From an uncultured Eubacteriales bacterium (GTDB lineage Bacteria > Bacillota > Clostridia > Peptostreptococcales > Anaerovoracaceae): a DNA stretch of 11,583 nt. Made by a program: the position numbers and the translations under genes. The DNA is taken from the NCBI GenBank assembly GCA_910585135.1, contig CAJUEB010000063.1, forward strand, positions 1-11,583, in the 5' to 3' direction. The notes beneath the pieces are model-generated. The model searched no databases. It saw only the letters and a list, made by a program, of their open reading frames with translations, and was not told the origin of the DNA. This document shows positions 1 to 5,685 of this stretch, in pieces (position 1 is the stretch's first letter; every line of letters begins with the position of its first letter).

Positions 1-1
1 C

Positions 2-370
2 GATATGGGTGTTTCCGTTATGGCGGCAGCCGAAGAAAAAAACGGGAAGGTGATCGGCGTTGATGGGGATCAAAGCGCGCTTTCGGAAACGGTCGTAACG
101 TCGGCGAAAAAGAACCTTGCCGTTGCGATCGAGGACATGATGGATCACTATGTGAAGGATTCGTTTATCGGTGGGACTGCGTTGACTTATGCGGCTAAAA
201 ACGAGGGGATCAGCCTTGAAATGGAGCATGCGCAGTTTAAAACATTCAGCAAATCCGATTACAGAAAAATTCTGGGAAGGTTGAAAAACGGAGAGATAGA
301 GCTAAAAAAAGATACCGGCATAAGCGCAGTATCTGAGCTTGCCGGAGAGTGGGTTACGATCACGGAGTAG
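2..370 (+). CDS. BMP/PnrA-family ABC transporter substrate-binding lipoprotein, C-terminal part
   Basis: The reading frame is open from the left edge (first full codon at base 2) to the TAG at 368-370, giving about 122 residues, so this is the C-terminal third of a longer protein. It carries the segment VIGVDGDQSALSETVVTS, typical of the basic membrane protein (BMP, PnrA/Med) family, where a GVD.DQ stretch lines the ligand pocket. It is followed by a helix of the form NLAVAIEDMM and a Lys/Glu-rich end. Known members are lipoproteins outside the cytoplasmic membrane that bind purine nucleosides for an ABC importer. The N-terminal signal, lipobox and most of the binding site lie outside the window, so the ligand cannot be read here. 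The permease and ATPase genes are not downstream. Nucleoside binding is inference from the family. Confidence 0.8.
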   Translation, partial: DMGVSVMAAAEEKNGKVIGVDGDQSALSETVVTSAKKNLAVAIEDMMDHYVKDSFIGGTALTYAAKNEGISLEMEHAQFKTFSKSDYRKILGRLKNGEIELKKDTGISAVSELAGEWVTITE

Positions 371-470
371 CAGGTGAAATTATATGGCGAAAGAATGTAC
401 GGATAATCGGTAAGGACGTGTATCACTGGAATAAAATGTGAAAAAATTAACTTAATTATGTAGACTAAAT

Positions 471-491
471 TTATATTATGTGGTAGTATAA
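471..491. promoter_or_regulatory. Imperfect inverted repeat, candidate TetR-type operator
   Basis: TTATATTAT (471-479) and GTAGTATAA (483-491) form a dyad around a 3-bp spacer, matching at 7 of 9 positions. It overlaps the putative -10 box TATAAT (487-492) and ends 25 bp before the start codon of the TetR-type gene. The position suits negative autoregulation, which is common in this family. The region is AT-rich, so a chance dyad is possible. Confidence 0.35.
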
Positions 492-492
492 T
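487..492 (+). promoter_or_regulatory. -10 box of probable promoter for the TetR-type gene
   Basis: A consensus TATAAT lies 24 bp before the ATG at 517. The upstream TAGACT (461-466) is 20 bp away, which is too far for a good -35 element, so only the -10 box is convincing. The ribosome binding site GGAGG at 506-510 follows at a suitable distance. Confidence 0.45.
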
Positions 493-516
493 CCGAGATA
501 TAGATGGAGGAAAAAG

Positions 517-1191
517 ATGAAATCGAATCAAACTAGAGAGAAAATTTTGGATGCATCACTAGAATTATTCAACGAAAAAAAAGCATCCAACGTCAGCACT
601 GTTCAGATTTCTACAGCTATGAAGATCAGCCCGGGAAATCTATACTATTACTACGCAAACAAAGAAGAAGTGATCAGATGTATCTGGAAGGAGCGGATCG
701 CCGAGAACTTAAATGTGATTCTCGATAAGGCGGGGAAGATGAAAACCGCAGCGGATCTTTTGGATTACATCAAGGAGTGCATTAAGCATATCATGAAATA
801 TAATTTTTTCTATACGGAAATGCCGACCTTGTTCACAAATGACAATGAATTGGTTCGGTTATGCGGCGATCTCACCGCCCGTATCATACATTCCCTGTCC
901 GGCCTGTATGATGCATGGAAGCAGAGCGGCAAGGTGATCGATCTTGCCGAAGCGAGCCGGGTGCTGATGATTGAGAACTGCATCAGCCTGTTCCATCAAA
1001 TGGCCGTATCTTGTGATATTGCGCAAAAATCGAAGGCGGGCGCCGATGCGTTTATGGAAAATGTCTATCTGCATATGGCAGCTTTTTTGCAGCCTTATTT
1101 TACGGATACCATGAATCAGGAAATGGAAGATGAGCTGCGGAAAAGAGGCGTCAGTGAAAAAGGGTATGCGAAACCTATTGCTTTCGCATAA
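517..1191 (+). CDS. TetR/AcrR-family transcriptional regulator
   Basis: A 224-residue protein, the usual length for TetR regulators. Residues 1-50 form the family's helix-turn-helix domain: an N-terminal TREKILDASLELFNE helix, then the recognition region around residues 28-48 ending in SPGNLYYYYANKEE, the typical TetR signature. Residues from about 60 onward are a helical ligand-binding and dimerisation domain with no close family hallmark, so the ligand is unknown. The start is set by GGAGG at 506-510, six bases before ATG. The 5' part uses AT-rich codons and the 3' part is richer in GC. It is followed by a possible terminator, then two membrane-protein genes in the same direction, which are its most likely targets besides itself. 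That link is inference from position. Confidence 0.9.
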   Translation: MKSNQTREKILDASLELFNEKKASNVSTVQISTAMKISPGNLYYYYANKEEVIRCIWKERIAENLNVILDKAGKMKTAADLLDYIKECIKHIMKYNFFYTEMPTLFTNDNELVRLCGDLTARIIHSLSGLYDAWKQSGKVIDLAEASRVLMIENCISLFHQMAVSCDIAQKSKAGADAFMENVYLHMAAFLQPYFTDTMNQEMEDELRKRGVSEKGYAKPIAFA

Positions 1192-1217
1192 CGAAATACA
1201 GAAGCGAAAAGCTGCTG

Positions 1218-1251
1218 AAAGAAGCCGGAGATTTTGATCTTGGCTTCTTTT
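1218..1251 (+). terminator. Putative intrinsic terminator after the TetR-type gene
   Basis: AAAGAAGCC (1218-1226) pairs perfectly with GGCTTCTTT (1242-1250). Inside the loop AGAT and ATCT add a further short stem. The U-tract is short (TTTT, 1248-1251), so termination may be partial. It separates the regulator from the membrane-protein pair, and could let read-through link the three genes. Confidence 0.55.
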
Positions 1252-1329
1252 AGGCTTTTGAAAGAATTTGGGTGAAGGCAGCTATATGAAATTTGAGTCA
1301 CAGTATGAAGTTTAAGTGAGGATAACAAT

Positions 1330-2094
1330 ATGAGAACAGAACACGATAGAAAAACGATGGCGGTATACATTATTCTGCGGATACTTGTTTTCGCAGTGAT
1401 GATTGCACAGATTATCAATCACAACTGGCATAACGTCATGACGTGCGTGCTGACGCTGATCTTATTTATGCTTCCCGATTTACTGTCAAGAAAATTATTT
1501 GTACAGCTTCCTACTGCTCTGGAAGTCATCATCGTGTTGTTCATATTCGCCGCCGAAATACTGGGTGAAATCCGTGGATTTTATGTCCTGTTCCCACGAT
1601 GGGACGATATGCTGCATACCACCAACGGATTTTTGGCGGCTGCGATCGGCTTTGCCATGGTCGATATCCTCAATCGGCACGAGAATGTTAAAATGAGCTT
1701 GTCTCCAGCCTTCGTGGCAGGCGTTGCCTTTTGCTTCTCGATGACGATCGGCGTCATGTGGGAATTCTTCGAATGTGCCATGGATCTGTTTTTTGATGCG
1801 GATATGCAAAAGGACACTTGGCTGTCCGCCTTTAATTCCGTGGCGATCAACCCGGATGGACTGAATGTGCCGGTTCATGTGGATGTAGAACAGGTGACGG
1901 TCAACGGGATGGCTTGGGATCAGTATCTTGACATCGGTCTTTATGATACGATGCATGATTTATTTGTAAACTTTATCGGCGCAGTTGTCTTCTCCGTATT
2001 AGGGCTGATTTACGTTAAGAACAGGGGCAAAGGGTTTGCCGCAAAATTTATGCCGGTCATGAACCAGAATGATACAGGAAGGAAAGATTCGTAA
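1330..2094 (+). CDS. Six-helix membrane protein resembling YjdF/DUF2238
   Basis: A 254-residue integral membrane protein with about six hydrophobic segments (near residues 10-29, 36-52, 62-80, 99-114, 126-143 and 210-229). Conserved-looking polar motifs lie at membrane edges: WDDMLH at 91-96, WEFFE at 144-148 and DTMHD at 206-210. This pattern of W-D..H, W-E..E and D-T..D residues followed by a GA-containing helix resembles the YjdF/DUF2238 family, whose function is not established. The match is from memory of the motif pattern and is moderate. A hydrophilic loop (about 155-205) separates helices five and six. The start is supported by TGAGG at 1317-1321, eight bases before ATG. The stop TAA touches the ATG of the potassium channel gene, so the two are very likely translated from one mRNA. 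Confidence 0.6.
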   Translation: MRTEHDRKTMAVYIILRILVFAVMIAQIINHNWHNVMTCVLTLILFMLPDLLSRKLFVQLPTALEVIIVLFIFAAEILGEIRGFYVLFPRWDDMLHTTNGFLAAAIGFAMVDILNRHENVKMSLSPAFVAGVAFCFSMTIGVMWEFFECAMDLFFDADMQKDTWLSAFNSVAINPDGLNVPVHVDVEQVTVNGMAWDQYLDIGLYDTMHDLFVNFIGAVVFSVLGLIYVKNRGKGFAAKFMPVMNQNDTGRKDS

Positions 2095-2508
2095 ATGAAA
2101 AAATACAGGCTGTTGTGGTCCATCGTCAGGCGTACGCATACGGATAAATTGCTCTATGCGTTTTTGGTGAACCTGTTTGTGGTAGCGTTGTTTATAACGA
2201 TGGCCGAGCCGCAGATCACGCATTATGGAGACGGACTATGGTATACGTTCGTAGCCTGCACGACGATAGGATTTGGCGATTTTGCGGCGGTGACGCTGAT
2301 TGGCAGGATTTTGACCGTTTACATGGCCGTCAATGAAATCCTGCTGGTGGCGATTATCCCCGGAGTGGTCGTCAGTTATTACCTCGAGGTCATACACAGG
2401 CGGGAAAGGGAATCCCTGACCGTTTTTTTAGATAAGCTGGAGCATTTGCCGGAGCTGTCCGAGGAGGAATTGCGGGAGATCTCGGAACGGGTGAAAAAGC
2501 TGGGCTGA
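2095..2508 (+). CDS. Two-transmembrane potassium channel (ion channel family)
   Basis: A 137-residue protein with the layout of a minimal bacterial potassium channel subunit: outer helix at about residues 18-37, pore helix at 47-56, selectivity filter TIGFGD at 57-62, and inner helix at about 71-97. The filter is canonical for potassium (T-I-G-F-G-D). The C-terminal 40 residues are charged and helical, containing LPELSEEELREISERVKKL, and may form a short coiled-coil tetramerisation bundle. No RCK, cyclic-nucleotide or other regulatory domain is present, so gating cannot be inferred. Four subunits would form the pore in the cytoplasmic membrane. AGGAAGGA at about 2077-2084 is the ribosome binding site, and the start directly abuts the upstream stop codon. 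The gene ends just before a convergent terminator for the opposite strand. Confidence 0.85.
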   Translation: MKKYRLLWSIVRRTHTDKLLYAFLVNLFVVALFITMAEPQITHYGDGLWYTFVACTTIGFGDFAAVTLIGRILTVYMAVNEILLVAIIPGVVVSYYLEVIHRRERESLTVFLDKLEHLPELSEEELREISERVKKLG

Positions 2509-2512
2509 ACGG

Positions 2513-2543
2513 AAAAAAAGACCGCTAGCATAGCTATGCGGTC
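2513..2543 (-). terminator. Intrinsic terminator of the SprA-like gene
   Basis: GACCGC (2520-2525) pairs with GCGGTC (2538-2543), with an inner TAGC/GCTA pairing. On the minus strand the stem is followed by seven U (A-tract at 2513-2519). The stop codon of the minus-strand gene lies within the stem-loop. On the plus strand there is no T-run after the stem, so it mainly serves the minus strand. Confidence 0.75.
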
Positions 2544-3145
2544 ATATCGAAAAACTTTCCTTTGATTTCTTCGTTAAGCCCTGTCTGGAACTTTTGTGCA
2601 AGTGGGTTTGTAGCTTCGCCTGCTGCTCTCGTAACGGTGCGGGTCGTGCCGCCGGAAATGTATGGGCGTCCGCATTCCGGGCAGATAGCTGTGTGATAAG
2701 TAACGGACTGGCTTACCACTTCTCGGTTTTCGCGCGCAGCTTTTGCCTGTTCCCGCACAACGTGTTCATTTTCATGGGATCTAACTGCGGTAGCCGCTTC
2801 TTGTGGACTGAGGCTTGTAGCTGTTTTGAAGGAAACGCCAGGATCGTTTGAACCATCCTTGTATTTTCTTGATTTGCAGGTCTGGCACTCTTCGTTTTCG
2901 ACCCGTTTACCGAGGATGCTCTTGTTTTCGGCAAGGCGGCTTTCCTGTTTTTGGCCGGTGATCTGGTATTCTGCGGCTTTTTCAGCATCGTTTTGCCGGA
3001 TTCCCGCCGCATTCGAAAATTGCAGACCGTTATCTGCCGCGCTAGGGGATTGACCGTTTACAGGCGTCCGCGCTGTACCGGGGAAGCTGCCGGATTGAAA
3101 CAAATACGGATTAATCGGTTGCTGGTAAAAGGAAATTGGAGTCAT
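2534..3145 (-). CDS. SprA-related putative zinc metalloprotease
   Basis: A 203-residue protein. Its core, about residues 87-130, contains C-Q-T-C at 87-90, then R-x-Y-x-DGSNDPGVSFK, then HENEH at 124-128. The last fits the HExxH zinc-metalloprotease signature, and the whole block is characteristic of the SprA-related family of putative metalloproteases. A second Cys pair, CPEC at 155-158, may bind zinc with the first. The N-terminal 60 residues are rich in Gln, Pro and Ser and look disordered. No signal peptide or membrane helix is visible, so the protein is probably cytoplasmic. The first in-frame ATG (3152-3154) directly abuts AAGGAAGG (3155-3162), which is too close. The second ATG, at 3143-3145, is nine bases from it and is taken as the start. 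Substrate and role are unknown. Confidence 0.75.
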   Translation of the reverse strand: MTPISFYQQPINPYLFQSGSFPGTARTPVNGQSPSAADNGLQFSNAAGIRQNDAEKAAEYQITGQKQESRLAENKSILGKRVENEECQTCKSRKYKDGSNDPGVSFKTATSLSPQEAATAVRSHENEHVVREQAKAARENREVVSQSVTYHTAICPECGRPYISGGTTRTVTRAAGEATNPLAQKFQTGLNEEIKGKFFDMTA

Positions 3146-3190
3146 GGTACACATCCTTCCTTACATAAAAATATGAGTTTAATTTTGAAT

Positions 3191-3219
3191 ATTTTACCAT
3201 ATATTCTTTTAAAATTCAA
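3191..3219 (-). promoter_or_regulatory. Promoter of the SprA-like gene
   Basis: On the minus strand TTGAAT (3214-3219) and TAAAAT (3191-3196) are 17 bp apart, and the -10 box is preceded by TGG, an extended -10 feature. Transcription would start about 22 bases before the ribosome binding site at 3155-3162. Confidence 0.6.
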
Positions 3220-3306
3220 TAGCGTTCAGCATTCAGTCTTGAGTTTTTGGGATTTTTGCCGACAAATGAAATTAATGAAAGCGTTATGAAATATTGCCGC
3301 TTTTTC

Positions 3307-3335
3307 TTGTATCTAAAAAGAAAAAACAGTATAAT
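3307..3335 (+). promoter_or_regulatory. Candidate promoter of the 86-aa gene
   Basis: TTGTAT (3307-3312) and TATAAT (3330-3335) are exactly 17 bp apart. The predicted transcript start, near 3342, coincides with the ribosome binding site AAGGAGG (3342-3348), which would leave almost no leader. The real start may therefore lie further upstream. Confidence 0.45.
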
Positions 3336-3356
3336 TATATCAAGGAGGTTTAAGCC

Positions 3357-3617
3357 ATGGCACGATTAAAGACGTATTACTGCGTAACCAGCAGGTTTTA
3401 TAGCGACGGAAGAATGTCCGCTACCATAAGCGCAAATGTCAAGGATTACAGGATTCCGCAGGCGACCTATCAGAGTACGGCAAATTGTGACACCTACAAT
3501 GACTGGTTTGAATCATACTTGGAAGCGAAGCAGTTTGTACAGGAGACGAAGGAACTGCATGAAGAAACAAAGGCAAGAAAACAGGGAAATCCATTTCAAC
3601 GGGGACGGCTTGTTTAG
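3357..3617 (+). CDS. Hypothetical 86-residue protein
   Basis: I do not recognise a family. The start is well supported: AAGGAGG at 3342-3348 lies eight bases before ATG. The N-terminal half is rich in Tyr, Thr and Ser with the look of short beta strands (TYYCVTSRFYSDGRMSATI, residues 6-24). The C-terminal half, about residues 48-75, is a charged amphipathic helix (EAKQFVQETKELHEETKAR) that could be a coiled coil. No membrane helix or signal peptide is seen, so it is probably cytoplasmic. It is followed by a 44-aa single-helix protein and a peptidoglycan carboxypeptidase in the same direction, which suggests but does not show an envelope role. Cys residues at 9 and 44 are not arranged in a known motif. 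Confidence 0.75.
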   Translation: MARLKTYYCVTSRFYSDGRMSATISANVKDYRIPQATYQSTANCDTYNDWFESYLEAKQFVQETKELHEETKARKQGNPFQRGRLV

Positions 3618-3620
3618 CGA

Positions 3621-3640
3621 TACAGGCTGACCGGCCTGTA
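3621..3640 (+). other. Intergenic hairpin between the two small genes
   Basis: TACAGGC (3621-3627) pairs perfectly with GCCTGTA (3634-3640) around a six-base loop. No T-run follows, so it is not a standard terminator. It may protect the 3' end of the first message or set the expression ratio of the flanking small genes (inference). Confidence 0.5.
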
Positions 3641-3662
3641 CAGTGCCAAAAGGAGGGAAATG

Positions 3663-3797
3663 ATGTTTAAGGACTGGAATTACAAGAAGCATGCGAAAGT
3701 GGTCAGCGGCGTTTATTTGACGTTATGGGCGATCGATATGACGCTGGGGTATCTGCTGATCAGAAAATGCAGGAACAAGGAACTGGAAGAAAAATAA
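3663..3797 (+). CDS. Small single-helix membrane protein (44 aa)
   Basis: An ATG at 3663 opens a 44-codon frame ending in TAA at 3795-3797. The strong ribosome binding site AGGAGG (3651-3656) lies six bases upstream. An adjacent in-frame ATG at 3660 is only three bases away and is less likely. Residues 1-12 are basic and aromatic (FKDWNYKKHAK), residues 13-33 form one moderately hydrophobic helix (VVSGVYLTLWAIDMTLGYLLI), and the end is charged (RKCRNKELEEK). By the positive-inside rule both ends carry positive charge, so orientation is unclear. No known family is recognised. The ribosome binding site and codon pattern argue that it is real. It sits between an unknown 86-aa gene and a D,D-carboxypeptidase gene, so an accessory envelope role is possible. 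Confidence 0.6.
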   Translation: MFKDWNYKKHAKVVSGVYLTLWAIDMTLGYLLIRKCRNKELEEK

Positions 3798-3875
3798 CGG
3801 AACTGATAAATCAGGATAGCAGCCTTCTTTTTCCTTTGGTGTAAGCATACATTGAAGGGGAAGGGAGGTTTTTTT

Positions 3876-5138
3876 GTGAAACGAAAATTAAAGAAGTGGG
3901 AAAAGGCTTTGTGCGGCGCAGTCGCTGTGCTGGTTGCCGCTGCGGTTGGGTTTATGGGCATCCAGCAATTTCAGCCGGAGGAACGGAGCCTTACGATCGT
4001 AGACGATACTGCCGTTATCACCAGCAAGCCGGCGGCGGTGGAAGATGGCAATGGCAATGGGGAAGCGTTAAAAATAAAGGCAAAATCGGCAATTTTGATA
4101 GATGGCAGCAGCGGCAAGGTGCTTTTTGCACAAAACGAGAAAAAGCATCTGCCCCCGGCATCGGTAACGAAGGTGATGACGCTTCTTTTGGTGCTGGAAG
4201 GCTGTGAATCGGGAAAAATCGCACTGGACGATCAGGTGGTCATCTCGGAAAGAGCCGCCAGCATGGGCGGAAGCCAGATGTATATGGAGCCGGGAGAGAA
4301 GCATACCGTTGAAGAGCTGTTGAAAGGCGTCATTATGGTGAGCGCCAATGATGGGTGCGTGGCACTGGCAGAACATTTATCCGGCAGCGTCGAAAGCTTT
4401 GTGGATTCCATGAACAACCGGGTCAAGGAGCTTGGTCTTAAAAACAGCCATTTTGTCAATACCAACGGGCTGCCTGTAGCAAATCACTATTCTTGTGCAT
4501 ATGATATCGGTATGATATCAAAGGAGCTGATGAAGCATGAAGTAGCGCATCCATGGTTTACAGCATGGCAGGAGGATATTCAGGTCGGGCTTCCGGGAAA
4601 GAAGAGCAAGTTCACCTTGACGAATACAAACAAACTGATCCGTTCTTATAGTGGTGCGATCGGAACGAAAACAGGATATACGGAAAATGCGGGATACTGT
4701 CTTTCCGGGGCAGCCCAGCGGGATTCCACCAGGCTGATCGGTGTCGTTTTGGGATGCAAAACCAGCGATATCAGGTTTGCAGAAATGGGGCGGCTTTTGG
4801 ATTATGGTTTTGCAAATTATGAAACCGTACAGATCGCAAAAGCAGGAAACAAGGTGAAACAGATCAAAATAGAGAAAGGCGACAACGCAAAACTCTTTGC
4901 CGTATCGGAAGAATCCATCGGCCTTACCGTTCAAAAAGGCAACAAGAACAAAGTGAAGAAGAAAATCGACATCGATGACAATATCAATCTGCCAATCAAA
5001 AAAGGCGATCAAATCGGTATAATTTCTGTTTATGAGGGGAAAGAAAAAGCAGCGGAATATGCGCTCGTATCGGATCGGGATGTAGCACGGGCGGGTTTTG
5101 TGACTACATACATACGGATGATAAAAAAACTCATATAA
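3876..5138 (+). CDS. D-alanyl-D-alanine carboxypeptidase (penicillin-binding protein, peptidase S11)
   Basis: A 420-residue protein of the PBP5/DacF type. It removes the terminal D-Ala from peptidoglycan pentapeptides outside the membrane. All three active-site motifs of serine penicillin-binding enzymes are present: S-V-T-K at residues 96-99 (nucleophile Ser96, Lys99), S-A-N at 156-158 and K-T-G at 265-267. An uncleaved-looking hydrophobic segment at about residues 12-29 serves as signal or anchor. The region after about residue 310 fits the beta-rich C-terminal domain of this family, and the last 20 residues (VTTYIRMIKKLI) form an amphipathic helix of the kind that holds such proteins to the membrane. 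The start is GTG at 3876, seven bases after GGGAGG (3863-3868). An upstream TTG at 3852 lacks a ribosome binding site. DacF-like homologues act in sporulation in bacilli, but nothing here proves that role. Confidence 0.92.
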   Translation: MKRKLKKWEKALCGAVAVLVAAAVGFMGIQQFQPEERSLTIVDDTAVITSKPAAVEDGNGNGEALKIKAKSAILIDGSSGKVLFAQNEKKHLPPASVTKVMTLLLVLEGCESGKIALDDQVVISERAASMGGSQMYMEPGEKHTVEELLKGVIMVSANDGCVALAEHLSGSVESFVDSMNNRVKELGLKNSHFVNTNGLPVANHYSCAYDIGMISKELMKHEVAHPWFTAWQEDIQVGLPGKKSKFTLTNTNKLIRSYSGAIGTKTGYTENAGYCLSGAAQRDSTRLIGVVLGCKTSDIRFAEMGRLLDYGFANYETVQIAKAGNKVKQIKIEKGDNAKLFAVSEESIGLTVQKGNKNKVKKKIDIDDNINLPIKKGDQIGIISVYEGKEKAAEYALVSDRDVARAGFVTTYIRMIKKLI

Positions 5139-5161
5139 GCTTGCAGAAGGGAGGCGTCCCT

Positions 5162-5404
5162 TTGAACGATAGAAGGTGCTACTTTTTCTTTGCCGGGTAT
5201 CATACGGTTGCTGCGGCTGCGGATGTATTGACCCGGTACCATATCGCAAGCCGGATCGTAAAAGCGCCGATCAGACTGCGGAATAGCTGTAGTTTTGCGG
5301 TCGTGACCGATGCAGTCGATGAAAAAATGGCCATTTATGTATTGGAGAGGGAAAATATTCCAATCAGAAGGATCGAATACGCAGTACAGCAGAAAATGAT
5401 ATAA
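5162..5404 (+). CDS. DUF3343-family protein (putative Se/S carrier-like)
   Basis: An 80-residue protein beginning at TTG 5162, seven bases after AAGGGAGG (5147-5154). An in-frame TTG at 5141 lies upstream of that site and is rejected. The sequence YFFFAGYHTVAAAADVLTRY near the start, then IVKAPIRLRNSCSFAVV (residues 32-48), fits DUF3343, a small ferredoxin-like-fold family with a conserved Cys after a Pro-Arg segment. Here the Cys is residue 43, but the Gly that usually follows it is Ser. Some members are linked to selenium or sulfur handling; the function of this one is not known. Its start lies 23 bases after the carboxypeptidase stop, so the two genes are probably co-transcribed and end at the same terminator. 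Confidence 0.7.
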   Translation: MNDRRCYFFFAGYHTVAAAADVLTRYHIASRIVKAPIRLRNSCSFAVVTDAVDEKMAIYVLERENIPIRRIEYAVQQKMI

Positions 5405-5407
5405 GAA

Positions 5408-5489
5408 AACGTTCAGAGACCGAAAATATGCATGCTCTTTTCTTGCAGCGGAGCATTATATTTGATCGGTTTCTGGACGTTGTTTTTTT
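5408..5489 (+). terminator. Long intrinsic terminator after the carboxypeptidase/DUF3343 unit
   Basis: AACGTTCAGAGACCGA (5408-5423) pairs with TCGGTTTCTGGACGTT (5466-5481) along 16 positions, two of which are wobble pairs. The interior continues pairing (AATAT..ATGCTC with GAGCAT..ATATT). The stem is followed by seven T at 5483-5489. The structure spans about 74 bases, longer than a typical terminator, but its position four bases after a stop codon and the T-run make termination the best reading. Confidence 0.8.
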
Positions 5490-5498
5490 AATTGCACA

Positions 5499-5536
5499 AT
5501 ACATGTTGCAAAAAAAATAATTTTTGTAACATGTAT
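5499..5536. repeat. 16-bp inverted repeat with 6-base loop
   Basis: ATACATGTTGCAAAAA (5499-5514) pairs with TTTTTGTAACATGTAT (5521-5536) over all 16 positions with one G:U pair, loop AAATAA. It lies between the long terminator and the promoter of the glucosaminidase gene, about 54 bp before the -35 box. It could be a regulator binding site or a second hairpin that insulates the promoter. No function can be read directly. Confidence 0.6.
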
Positions 5537-5556
5537 GAATTTTCCTAAAATTGGTC

Positions 5557-5568
5557 ATGAAATTTCAT
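5557..5568. promoter_or_regulatory. 12-bp perfect palindrome upstream of the glucosaminidase promoter
   Basis: ATGAAATTTCAT is a perfect palindrome 21 bp before the -35 box at 5590, and it is flanked by TTGGT on both sides as a direct repeat. It could be an operator or activator site. In AT-rich DNA a short palindrome may also occur by chance. Confidence 0.3.
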
Positions 5569-5589
5569 TGGTAAAAATGCGTGAAACCA

Positions 5590-5618
5590 TTGACTTTTCA
5601 ACGTTTTTATTATAAACT
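5590..5618 (+). promoter_or_regulatory. Promoter of the glucosaminidase/cohesin-like unit
   Basis: TTGACT (5590-5595) and TAAACT (5613-5618) are 17 bp apart, a good sigma-A-like pair. The transcript would begin near 5625, giving a leader of about 60 bases before ATG 5686, too short for a large riboswitch. Confidence 0.6.
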
Positions 5619-5685
5619 AATGACAAATATTAACGTAAAAAACGACAAATTTTAGATAAAAAACATGGTCAACAAGGAGGAAATT

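Noticed and set aside
1495..1956. Minus-strand open frame inside the YjdF-like gene
   Set aside because: It is antisense to a clear membrane protein, is rich in His and Arg, and has no ribosome binding site or family match.
3803..3814. CTGAT-AA-ATCAG dyad between the 44-aa gene and the carboxypeptidase gene
   Set aside because: The two-base centre is too small for an RNA hairpin and no T-run follows directly, so it is not a credible terminator; as an operator it has no other support.
3846..3853. CATACATT resembling a sporulation sigma-E -10 box before the carboxypeptidase gene
   Set aside because: No matching -35 element lies at the right distance, and the transcript would start inside the ribosome binding site.
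4518..5249. Long minus-strand open frame (243 codons) over the carboxypeptidase gene
   Set aside because: It lies antisense to a gene with all three catalytic motifs, has no recognisable domain and has the biased composition of a shadow frame.
5405..5685. Possible cyclic-dinucleotide riboswitch before the cell-wall hydrolase gene
   Set aside because: Such riboswitches often precede similar genes, but the likely promoter leaves only about 60 bases of leader and I see no conserved riboswitch core.
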